A stretch of DNA of 64,000 bases from Doris montereyensis (lineage: Eukaryota; Mollusca; Gastropoda; Nudibranchia; Dorididae): positions 424,501-488,500 of the forward strand of contig JAXRKP010000024.1 of NCBI GenBank assembly GCA_037039925.1. The letters run 5' to 3'. The position numbers were made by a program, and so were the translations under genes. Positions within the stretch are counted from its first letter, which is position 1. Each line of letters begins with the position of its first letter. The notes below the pieces were generated by a model. That model was not told the DNA's origin. It made no database searches and worked only from the letters and a program-made list of their open reading frames with translations. Below, piece after piece: positions 41,401-54,200 of the stretch.

Positions 41401-44400
41401 CTTCGATTTGTACACAGCAGTCATTTTTTGCAAATCATAAATTTGGTATGTGTATCATGTTTCCTGTTGTAATCAAACCATTATTAGGCTTAACTTAAGA
41501 GATTGTCTCAGTTGGGTTTTTTTGCCTTTTTTGGCTCTATCATGCTAGTTAAAGTTACATTTCAAATTCAATTTCTCTAAGAGCCAGTGACAATAAAACA
41601 AGTTGGCGCAAGAGGGTTTGTAGGAGCATCGACTTGTTCCCTCTTATTAAACAGCTCTCAATTACAGGAAACAAACGCACTAGAGCCCTCGAACAGCTGG
41701 CAGAAACAGCGGAAAAGAGTTCCAGCTGGATCTGGTCAAGATGAAATGAGAGCTTGCTTCATATACGATAGAAATGACAACTAGGTATGGATGTACAGAT
41801 GACAGCGTGGCAAAAAGCAATGACCAACTAGAATAGTCAAGCACCAACGAGCGTGGTCCGTTCGTGATCAAACCACGACCCCAAAAAAAAAGACAGCACA
41901 TAGAAGTCATGACCTAGGTGCGGCCCAGTCCAATAGAGTTTAAAGTAAAGGGTCGAAACACTTGATCAGGGTTCTCTTCTTCTGAAAATTCTGTCTTTAG
42001 CTCCCATTGAGTTTCCTTCTACTAGATTTTACCAAACTCGTACTAGTTTTCCTTACGTTTATTAGAGTCAATCAGTAAATAATTTTTTTGTTTTTGTTTC
42101 GTTTGTGTTATTCTTTTTCTCTCTTTCATCAGCTTAAACAGACAGAGGCAACAGAATATGTTGGGGTTTTAATCGGCATTGTGAAAAGACAAGATGATTG
42201 GAACTTTCTGTGAGTTCTTATGTATATTATCACCATATTGAATGTTGTGGCCACTCTCAATTAGGATGTTCCTTTGCTGTGTCATTATGGAAGATATAAT
42301 AAGTTTGCTTTTTATTATTTCATTAAGGAAATGGTTTATCAAATGGGCTTTTAGGAGTAAGAAAGAACAAAGTCACCAACTTAACTAGGGAAGAAACTAT
42401 ATCTTCATTTTGCAAATTAAAGCAATATGTATTTCCTTTTTTACTACTACTACCATAATTTGACATATTGTTAAATATACGACATTCCTTTTTTTTTCCT
42501 CTTCAAGATTTTCAGTTTGTATCCTCTCATTTTCCTCGGCTCACTGAAATAAAATAGATTTATGTTCATTTAAATATATAAGGAAGACTTCATTGGAATT
42601 ATTATCATTAAAAAAAACCCTCACTGGTCTTTTATGAAATATCTCTGAATGAAAAACAATTTGTTTTAAAAGTTACTATTGATTTATTCCAGTACTCAAG
42701 TTCTCTCTCTTTCCTTATCAGCTCCCATTCTACCTTCCGGTGTATGAGTTTTAGATGCCCAAAGTGATCTTTCTCCAGGCTGCCCTGTCCTGACATTTTC
42801 TGTTTCCTTCCATGAAAATTAAATTTCTTTGCGTTAATGCCTCTTTTATATCTTCTTCCCACTTTCTCCGAGGTCTCACTGTATACTGATTTAGCTATTC
42901 TATTATCATTCATTCTGTTAACATGTCCAAACCATCTCAGTTGATTCATTTCTATCTTAGTTTTTATGCTATCTGCTTTGGTTTGATCTCTTATTGTTGT
43001 GTTTCTGATTTTGTCTCTTTTAGTTTTCCCTACTACTCTTCTTAGATATTTCATTTTGGCTGCCTGCACTCTACTGTATTCCCTACTGTCTAAGGTCCAG
43101 GTTTCACCGCCATAGAGGAGAGTAGGACAATAAACTGTGTTGGATACTGCCATTTTGGTTTTTGTTGACAATTCTTGTTACCTACACATGCCTTTCCTAG
43201 ATGGTTATATATTGCACTTGCCATTTGGATTCTCTGGCTGATTTCTTCTCTTAGTTTTTCGTCAGAGTTAATCATTACTCCTAAGTAATTGTAGTTTTGA
43301 ACTTGTTCTAAATTCTCCCTGCCTAATTTAAGATTTTGTGTTTTAGCTTCCCTAGTTACTAGCATTGTTTTGGTTTTCTTTGCATTTACTCTCGTTCTTT
43401 TTTTTTAAAATTCATTATTCATTATGTTGATATTTAACTGGAGGTTTTCCAAACAGAACTAAATCATCAGCAAATGAAAGCATTGATACATTTACTGGTT
43501 TGAATTTTCACATACCTACATTCATTTTCTTCATTTTTGAGGATGCCTTTGCGACTGAATCCATAAATGTGATAAACGAAAGAGGACTTGGGATACAACC
43601 CTGTCTTACTCCTATATCAACATCAAATTCTGTAGATACGTTTCCAGCTACTCTCACTGCACATGTTGGTTTATTGTAAAAACATTTAATGGCTTCTTTT
43701 AAATTTTGCTCTACGTTGTGTTCTTTAAGGAATGCCATAGTTCGTCCCTCCTCACTGTGTCAAATGCCTTTTCTAAGTCAATAAAACACGGGTACAAGTC
43801 AATGTTTCTCTCAAGGAATTTTTGTATTACTTGTCTAATTGTAAATATGTGATCTTGTACACTTCTTCCTGGTCTAAATCCACTCTGGTATTCTTCAATC
43901 TGATCCTCTACTCTTTTCCTTAGTCTCATTTCCAGAATCCTGGCATATACTTTTCTTGGTACGCCAAGTAGTGATATCCCTCTATAGTTGGAGATTCCAT
44001 AGTTGATCCTTTCTTGTGTATTGGTACTACCGTTCCTTATTCTAGTCGTCTGGCACCTGTTTTGACTTCCATGCTTGTTAACATATTGCATGTAGTAGTT
44101 TGTCTGCCTCTCTCCCTTGTGTTTTAATCATTTCTGGATAAACTTGATCTGCTCCTTGGGGCTTTTCCTAATTTCACTTTTCTCATAGCTGTTTGAAGTT
44201 CTTCCACTGATATATCTACATCTTTAGCTGTTTCATCTCGATTACTTGTTACTCTTCCTTATTGATCTGTACTCCTTGTTTCTGTAATAGCCAAAACGTC
44301 TACTTTGAATTTTTCCATTTCTTCAGCTAATTCTAACTCCTTTCAATTAATTGCTCTAACATTCCATGTGCCAAAAATCATAGTCCGTGTTCTTTCCAGA

Positions 44401-47400
44401 GTCGTCTTCAAAAGTTCAAGCCGGGTATATCATTGTATATATTACTTTGAATCAGGTTGTTTTGGATAAGCAGGATTAGCTCACTATATCCTAGGTAGAT
44501 GGTGGGGCTGCCACCTTGAGGCCCCCTACCGGGCCTTGTTATTTCTGTCAGGGTTAACTCCCTTAACCTTTAGTCATTCAAGACCAGCCTGCAAGGCAGC
44601 AGGTTGTTATTTTATGTCAGGATTAACTCCCTTAGCCTTTGGTCAGCCAAGACCTGCCTGCAAGGCAGCAGGAGACTCGTGGATCATCTACTCCCCGTAC
44701 AGGTGATTACCTGTCCACTGCCCGGCAAGTTATCTGCTGTACAATATTAACCCAAGTAGAGCTTGCGGTGTTACCGGAAGTGACTTTCTTACAGTGAGGG
44801 GTTTCCCCAGCCATTTGCATGAAAAAACGAGTGTGTGCAACGGGCGAGGCTAGGATTTAGACTTAGTTTGAACAAGGACTTCACGTTTACAGATGATAAA
44901 AGACCAAACGTGCATTTTCTATAAGTTGAAAGAAAAAAGGAATTCATGTTAAGATGTTATTGCAACAAGAGAAACTTAAACTAAGGACTAAACATTAGCA
45001 GCGATAGCCGTGTAATCAACTCAGGCTTGCACGAATTGTGTTGAATGGGAAAGCGTCACTTTGACGAATGATACTTGAGGCTATCGGGAAAGCCACGAGC
45101 TTAGAATAAATTGTAATCTCATTGGCTGTTGTTTAACTATGAACTCACAGGTCAAACTACGTCATAAACCATGTAAGGAAAGTGGAAATTTCCGTTCAAG
45201 AAGCCTAGGTGTCTGGCCCTAAATATAGGGCCTGTGCGCTTCCCTGGCGGATGGCAACACGCCTTTATTTAGGGCCGGCGCTTTTCTTGGGTTAAGTTAC
45301 TTGTGTTTAGAATATTTATAATCTTGACATAAACGATTTCATTTGAAAAAAAATAAGACGAAAAATATTGAGTGTTGATATTGTTCAACTTAACACTGCC
45401 TTTATAATCTTAGATCAAAAAGCAAACCCAAGCAAGAGAAGCAAATAGATTGGTGCCTTCGCCAGCTTCAGCTAATGGCCTGCTCACAGACCCAAACAAG
45501 TTCAGAGATTCAGAGATCCATTTTGTCGCTGTTTCTTCGGTTTGGATTTTTCAAATGCAATAGCAAGGTCAAGGATATTGAGCACGTATGATAATTTGCT
45601 TTTTTTTTTCAAAATGATAGTAATCATCATTGCCACCAATATTCATCTTTTTTCTGTTATTGTCCTTTTCCAATGTCATCTTCATCACTATTCGTCTTTA
45701 TTCGGACATTGTCCTAACAACTTTTATCATCCTTTTCATGCTCTATTTCTTTGTTGTTTTTACTTTTTATCCTCAAATGTATATTTACGTTTTTATACTT
45801 AATCAACTGATTTATTTGAAAACAACCATAATATACTTGTAATTCATAATGCAGTTTGTGTACATTGACAATTATACTTTTGTACTATTTCATATGTACC
45901 TTCACCAGCAAGATACAATTTGCCTAAAAGCCGAAAAACACTGTCATCTCCTTAGCCATGAGCAATACGTTGCGTTGCGTAATATTATGCGACATTTTTT
46001 TATTTTTGTTCTAGTAAATGTATATTGTGTAAATAACGTATATGTCAGAATCATATGTTTTTTTATTATTCTGGATTCTTTCAGTGTAATACTGAAATAG
46101 GTTTTGCAAGTGACAGCAATGCCAAACAACTTTGTGAATCGTTTTTCTTCAAGAGTTTAGATCACCTGTCGACTCTGAATACAGGTAAAACTTTTGTCAA
46201 GATTTGTGTTTATTATTTACATGGGGACTACCATGAAAAAAGCATATTTTAAATTTTCAGAAACTACTAGTGCTCTTAAATATTTACTTTAATTAGATGT
46301 ATATGTATAAGACAAATATATAACTTTTAAGATTTGTTTGATTGACATACATATCAATGGAAAATACAATGAAATTATTCTTGAATATCAAGTCAAATGT
46401 AATAATATGAGAGTGTTGAGTGTAGGGCGAAGTTTTAAGCACATTTTTTTTAGAATTTACATTTTTAGATTGCATCTTTATATCTTCCTGTCTGCACTAA
46501 TTTTCAGATCAACACAAGAAAGCAGATCACCTGTCGAATTATTTGGAGCTTCTGACCTACATTGCACAATATCTTCAGGTAGCCTACATCTCAGTCTTTT
46601 CTTGAAATTAAACAAAATAGTCAAAACAATAATAATAATAAAAAATTCCTGCTTCAGAGTAGCCGGATTCATGTAATGTATCATAGCAATGCTATTTTTG
46701 TTTCCTTTTCTGATGAACCTTTTATATTTGGTTGGCTTAGAGTAAGAGTGGGCCGTCCCATAATTGGTCTATTTTGAGAAAACGGTGGTTGAAGATTTTT
46801 TATATAAATGGTCTATCCTGTGCATGAGGGTCAAATCTAAATTTATTTATGGGTCATGTTGATAGAGGGATGGACCACTTGCATTTAGTGAAAGTGATTT
46901 TCAGCACTTGTAAAAGAGAAGAGTTCCTATCTATTAACCTCAGAGTCTACCATGTAGAGTAATGAAACCCATATTTTTAGAGCCATTTAACCAATATCTA
47001 TTAATAGAACTCTATATCCCCAAAATCACAAAACTGATGCTTTACACCAATCTCTTTTCTTTCTTTATCAGTTCCCATTCTACCTTTCGGTGTATGGGTT
47101 CAGATGCCCGAGGTGATCTTTCTCCAGGATGCCATGTCCTAGCATTTTCTGTTTCCTTCCAAAAAAGTTAAATTTCTATGCTTCATTGCCTCTTATATCT
47201 TCTTCCCACTTTCTCCGAGGTCTGCCTTTTGGTTTTTTACCTTGGGCTTTAGCACTGTATACTGCTTTAGCTATTCTATTGACATTCATTCTGTTTACAT
47301 GCCCAAACCATCTCAATTGATTTGTTTCTATCTTAGTTTTTATGCCATCTGCTTTGGTTTGATCTCTTATTATTGTGTTTCTGATTTTGTCTCTTTTAGT

Positions 47401-50400
47401 TTTCCTTACTACTCTTCTTAGATATTTCATTTCAGCTGCCTGTACTCTTCTGTATTCTCTACTGTCTAAGGTCCAGGTTTCGCTTAATCATTACTCCCAG
47501 GTAATTGTAGCTTTGAACTTTGAAAAGAAAGCGTGCTACCAACCAAGCCTGATTGGTGTAGAGCTGGTGGAGCGTAGATAGCTCGGTTGGTAGCTCACTT
47601 TCTTTTCATGGCGAGGCGATGGGTGCCGACGCAGAGGTCGCGGGTTCGAACCCCAGGGTGGCCATCATTTTTTCTGTCTATTCCTTGTATTTGCCTCGTC
47701 TTTGTTTCTATGGGGCTTTCATGTTATTTTCTGTCAAAGTTAACTTCCTTAGCCTTTGGTCAGTCAAGACCGGCCTGCAAGGCAGCATGTTGTTTTCTTT
47801 CAGGGTTAACTCCCTTAGCCTTTGGTCAGCCAAGACCTGCCTGCAAGGCAGCAGGAGACTCGTGGAGGGCGGGATCATCTACTCCCCAACAGGTGCCTAC
47901 CTGTCCACTGCCTGGCTCTACACCAATCATTTATTGTAAATGATCCCATCTTGAGGTGTTGTAGCTGAACCGTAGTGTTGTGAGCTTGTAATCATGACAA
48001 CACTGGTTCAAGCCTCACGGCTGGCACAGGTGGGATTTTTAACGTTGTACTCTTTGGAAAGGTACTTCACTCTACTTTCCTCACTTGACTCAGGTGTGAA
48101 TGAGTGCCCAGCATTAGGTAGAGAAAGACCTTGTCAGAGTGTTAGTACGAAAAGCCTAACAGGCTTGCGTACTGTATGCTCCCCAGGGAGTTGAGAAGGA
48201 CTTTGAATGAAATGGCGCCGGGGGAAAGTGATCTACAGCCGGTGGGCCTGCACTTGTGCGGGGGATACACAACTAAAAATCCATCTTTATGTTTTTATCT
48301 TTTTACATTCAATAAGAAAATTAATGACTTAAATAGGTTTTACATTTCTGTCCTGTCTCTCCGGAGATCAAAATGTTATTGACAGCTAAATTATTGATTT
48401 TTTTATTTATTGTTCACTGTCATTGTTTTCTATACCACAGAGTTTGGTTACGTGCAAGAAAATGTCAACCATCACGTCATGGTCAGATGAGGTAAACATA
48501 GGTTGTTGTGAGAGAGTAAATAAGCCCTTTCAAATGTTTATACTGATGAAAAAATAATTATGAATTGATTGGATTACTATATGATAATTTTGTATGGTAG
48601 TTCCTTGACGTGTTGTCGATTTCAACCTCATGATGACAATTTATCTGACTTTTATTTCTGTTTTAATTTATGCTTTGAATGGAAATGTATTGTGTGAATG
48701 GAATATTTGATTGTTGGCTTTGTGCTTTATTTTGGGGTAGGGAAGGGGATAGAGAGGGGGGGCTTGTGATTTTGTTTTAGAAATCGTTTTTATTTGCTTG
48801 TGTAGTAAAATAAGTAAAGTTCCTTCAAGGTGATTATGGCCTGTACAGCCAGAGCTCATCCTGATTTCTATAGCGCGAAGTGGATTAGCGATAATTATCA
48901 CCTAGACAGGAGGCAAGTCTTACACAAGTTTTTACTCCCAAGTTAGTGCTTGTACTAATGTATCCATTTGCATCTGGGTGAAGTAGGGAAAATGTGTGTT
49001 AAGTGTCTTTCCCAAGGAACACAACGTCGGACCTAGCTTTGCTACATTTTGAACCCGGAACCTCATAATCCCTAGTCTGGCAGCCTAAGCACCCGGCTAC
49101 CAACACCACTCTAATTGTGTAGACTACATTAGAATTATATGTGATACTTTCAGACTTTCAAAACATCTTGTTATAAATAAAGTGAAGTAAGTTAACTTAA
49201 AACATCAATGTCTTTAACTTGTGTATGTTTTATTTCAGATGCAAAGTTTGTGGACTAGAACTTTTAAACGCATTGATTCACTCAGCAAGGTACTTAATGT
49301 TATACGTAAATATTTTGTGTATCCAATCATTCTGTTCTTCCTTTCTTTATCTGAGAGAAGCTGTTATCTTTAAGGATAGGTTGAATTTTAATGAATTTTA
49401 GTGTTGAAATGGATGTAATGTTTGTTACCATATTGCGATTTTAAACATTTATGTCAACACTTTGTATTGATTTCTATGACTCACTTGCACTCAGTTTTTG
49501 TGTTCATCGTGAATGAGTCTCTCTTTCACTTTTCTATCATTTTTGCAGGGATTTCAAATCTCTACACACACACCATTGTCTGTTGTGTTCAACACTAATA
49601 CTGATGTCAGTGGGATTAAATGTTATTTACAATCAGCGTAATATTGTTTTGTTTGACAGTCTGAGATCTTTTTCTCAATGTAAAGTTGTTATCGTATGAC
49701 TTAAATTTTGCACCCACAGTCTGCACTGGTTAAGGGTTTTAAGGTTATTGAAGATCTTTATGTAAACTACTCAGAAACAATCAATCTTCTAGGGGCAATA
49801 ATTTATTTTCTCTTTGAGACGGTTTATTTGGGGTGTTTTACTTATCTGGGATAAGATGAGCCGGATATCTTGCACAATTGCTTTATAAAATCAATCTAAT
49901 TATAACATTTAATCTCCCAGGGAAAGATATCTATTGAAAGGAACCAAGAAATGGCTTTTCTGCTTCTCTACTTGTATATGGGATTTCATATGCTTACTGA
50001 TTTCAAGACATCCTCGGAGTTGTTGCAGGTAAAAAGATTACATTGCTTAGACATAGTGCTTTGAAATTTTCCTGATCAAGCCTGTGTGTAATTGTTTGTA
50101 GAATTCCATCATAAATCTAAATCTTGCGATGGGTTATCTAACTATTCACTAAACTATGTCTCACATATGGTTTTAATCTTAAAATCATGGGCCTTTAGTT
50201 TTGTATAGAGCTTTACATTGAGGTGGATGAGATATTGTAAAAAAATGAAGAGAAACATAGCCCCTTCGTAATTCTGACTTGAATTGTTATAAATCATCAA
50301 TGGAATCTTCTTATTCTCAATGGTATTGGTATCAAGCTCCGTCAAGGCCATTATAGCCTATAGAGCCGGAGCTTATCGTGGTTTCTGTAGTGTGAACCAA

Positions 50401-51142
50401 AACAGGTGATAATAATCACCTCCTGGACCGGACGCTAGTCTGATGCAGGGTTTTTATATGCATTTGTACCTGGGTCGAGTGGGGAAAATGCATGTTTACG
50501 TGACTTTCCCGAGAACACAACGTCAGACCTAGCTTTGTTAGGATTCAAACCCGTGACCTGATGGTCCCAAAAAACTCAAGAAAACGTATCAATCGGTCAT
50601 AGCACAAACCCATTACCTTTTGGTTGAGAAGCAGACATCTTACCTCTGCAGCACCATGTCCTCTGTATTGACAAGAAGGCTTAGTCAATGAGGCCGTAAC
50701 ACCAACGTTCATAGCTCATGTATTGCAACATATTTTGTGATGTTAAAGGACAGCCTGTGACACCAGGGATGGTAAACGAGAGAGTGGCTTAATTATTTTG
50801 GGGGGGGGGGGGGGGGGGTTGTTTTCAAATGTGAATTATGTATGTAAAGAGAAGTTACAAATTCACATCCGCTTTGGATAGGAGAACAGATTTAGTCACT
50901 GCTTCAGTTCAGTTCATCTTGTTTCTAGCATGAAGTGCGACTTGTTTTCCCTTTATCTTTGACAGGATGTATTTGTATGCGAAGAAAAGTCATCTGCAAA
51001 GGGAAAGAAGTCTAACAAGAAAAACGCAAATGAAGGTGGGCAAACTTGGATTACTGTAGAACTGTTTTCCTTGTTTTATCTACTCAGTTTTAATAGACAC
51101 AGTTTGATAAATTGGAAAAACCAAGATCTATAATTTAAGGGT

Positions 51143-51228
<86 letters not shown>

Positions 51229-54200
51229 CCTCCCTCTCCCTCCCTCCCTCCCTCCTCTCTATCTGTCGCAAAAGTGAATTTTGAATATCTTCATAGAATT
51301 AACGGGCATGGAGGTAAAAAAAAAAGAAGGATTTGTGTATTTTATGATAAAGAATCTAAAAAAAACAAATTAGTGGCTCTGAATCATTTCCTTTATGTTT
51401 TAACTCAAATGGTACATGAAAATTTGTCGACTTGTAGATCTATACTTCATTTCAAATTCAAGCTATACTTAATTCCCTCTTAAGATTGCTTTTATTTTAT
51501 TATATTATTGTTTTCTTTACTTTACTGATGTTAGAATTAATACTCTTTGTTCTGTTTCCCTGTCATCTTCAGTTTCAGAAAATGTCAAAAGCAATGGCCC
51601 TCTGTCTTTTTAAATTTTATATATTTTTTTATCATTATCACTATCACCATGGCAACATGTTTTGTTTCTTAAAAGTAATATATGGGTTGAATGTCGTCTT
51701 GTCTCCTGTCCAGAACCCCAGTGGATGGAGGTTTTGACAGAAATTCTCTTACAGCTGCTGTCCCTGCAATCCCATCTGGCAAGAGTTGTCTCCTCCATGG
51801 TCTTCAAGCTCATAGTACCCCATCTAAATGCAGAGGCTGTCCAACTCGTTGTTCAGGTAAGCAGGAAATGGAAGGGAATCTTTGACTGACAGCAAAGGGA
51901 TACCGTCTTTATTGATACTGATTATGATAAAGCTATTCCTTCAAAGTAAAGTTCCTTCAGACCCAATAGAGCCGTAGCTTATCCCAGTTTCTATAGCATG
52001 AAGCGGAACAGGTGACCACAATCACCTCCTGGCCAGGACGCTAGTCTGACCAGATTTTTACTCCCAAGCTGGTGCTTGTACCCATTTGCACCTGGGTAGA
52101 GTGGGGAAAATGCATGTAAGCGTCTTTCCCAAGGAACACAACGTCGGAACTGGCCACTGACGCCACTAAGATAAAGCTATTATTGGGGGGGGGGGCTGCG
52201 ACGGTGATGATAGTGATAGCAGTGGAAGGGGGCACTGATAAGGAAGGAGGAGGAGGGAGGACAAGGAAAGAGGTCGCCAGAGGAAGACTAATAAAGATAT
52301 GTTTCAATGATGAAACAGGAAATGTCATCTATTTCATTTGTCCAGTCTTGTCTAGTCATAACATACTTTCTTAACAGCAGCTGTTTTTGGGGATGTTTTC
52401 AGAAACTGGATGTGCCTGCCCAGGGAAAAATTTTGTACGAATTAATGATTTGGAGAAATTCGTTGAATTTTCCAGCCAGTATTTAAATAAAGGATGGGCG
52501 TGGTGGTGTAAACGGGTAGTGCACACTGCACTCCATCTCTCAAGTATGAATTTCTGTTGTTAAAGAAGCGGTAGTGAAATGAAGGCTTCTTTCATCCACA
52601 GACTCTTATTCCCAAGAAAGCCACCCAAGATGATGCAGGCGGTGTCCTGGTGGAAAACGACGATGCCGACCAAGAAGAGGATGATGAAGAAGGTGGCAGC
52701 AGTGACGAAGAAGAACTTCTTGATGAGGATGTGGCAGATGAAGAAGGCACTGATGACGACAATGACGAAGATGAGCATGATGAGGAAGACAGTGACGAAG
52801 AGGAAGAAATGGTGGTTGATGAGAAATTCCGGAATCTGTCAAAGAGGCCTAGGCAGTGCTGGCGTTCCAGATGAAAATGAAACGGAGGAGGAAGAGGTAT
52901 GATAGATAGTGTCAATGCCAAGAAAAGTAAAAGTGACCCACTCAATTTGACCTTCATTATAACAATAAGAGAGCAAAATGTTAAGAATGCATTCTGCCTT
53001 GAAATATCAAGATGCGACTGCAAACTTGGATAATGGAAAAGGTTGCTCTCTACCCATTATGCTATGACATCTCTGTACTGAAAGTTATTACTCAGTATTT
53101 CAAGTTGGGTTGCGGTTTTTTCTCCATTTATATTTATATTTATATTCATATAATTGAAGGGGTCATTTCTTTAATGTGCCCATGTCCATTTTCATGAAAA
53201 ACGAGACAGAGAGATAATCCTAGGGAATAAAAGGAAATCATGCTGAAAAGTATGAAATCGATTTGATGAAAATACTTCACGGTTACAGCCGTTTGAAACT
53301 TAGAATTCCCAAAGCTGACAGTGTACAAAGTCCATGATTTTTGGCATTTTTCTCTAAATGACGTAACTGTGATTTAGGCACACTATCGAAATGACCCCTT
53401 CAATTGTGTTTGCTTCTATAGAGCTGAAATGTTAAGTTGAAGCTTGTAATACTTACTAGATGGGGGATTTGAATGTGTAGATACATGAATATATTTTGTG
53501 ATATTTCAGACAAAAACCCAACCCAAAACAAACAAGATTTGGTTCTTTTTGTTGTTTTATTCAAAACAGTCTCTTCATGCCAGAAATCAAAGATTGATTA
53601 ACTCTTCAATTTATCTTGGAATAGAAAAATATAAGACAATACAGAGAACATATAAAAAAAAATTCTCATTTGTTTTACAAGAGAAAAATTTAAACTAGGT
53701 CATGTTTCCAGAATTATTTGTGTTATTGCTTTTTATTCATGGGTTTGTTGCTTTTTAAAAAAAAAATTTCAATCCTTCATTTGAAAAGGATCTTCCTGAC
53801 CTAAGTGATTCTGAGATGTTCAAGCTCGATGAGGTTTTGGCTGAAGTTTTAGACTAAGGAAGAAATCAGGGGTAAGAAAGCACGAGAGGAAAAGAAAAAA
53901 GAGCTTGGAAATTTCCGACTCAGGTAAGGCATTCCTGTACAGTAATAAACCAACATGCATTTATCATGGTTAATCATTCAGTCTCTGTTATAAGCGTATA
54001 AAATAGTTAAGTATATTACCACAATAAAACTTTAAAAAGTTAAAAGAATGACGGTTCTTCGAGGCTATTATGGCCCATTGAGCCGGAGCGTATCCCAGTT
54101 TCTATAGCTTGAGATGAAACAGGGGATATAAATTACCCCTGGACAGGATGCTAGTCTGACGTAGGTTTTAATCCCGAGTTAGCACTTGTACCCATTTGCA

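Larger units (their letters stand above)
47053..47915 (-). mobile_element. LINE-A copy 5: short deletion derivative with target duplication
   Basis: In MYBBP1A intron 15. Only the 3' end (MKYLRRVVRKTKRDKIRNTI, RWFGHVNRMN, to about 47,515) and the 5' end (two UTR repeats, 47,735-47,915) remain. A hairpin and tRNA-like insert lies between them. TACACCAATC flanks the whole unit at 47,043-47,052 and 47,919-47,928. That target-site duplication shows this shortened form probably inserted as one piece. Confidence 0.8.

Noticed and set aside
45542..45842. Hydrophobic + strand ORFs that might be membrane proteins
   Set aside because: T-rich intron sequence produces Phe/Leu/Ile-rich frames by composition alone; no start context or homology was seen.
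47587..47943. 118-aa + strand ORF with repeated LAFGQ-type peptides
   Set aside because: It is the reverse strand of the LINE-A 5' UTR repeats plus the tRNA-like unit; no protein family fits.
52592..53023. 143-aa serine-rich minus-strand ORF
   Set aside because: Antisense shadow of the acidic GAA/GAT-rich exon 21 of MYBBP1A.
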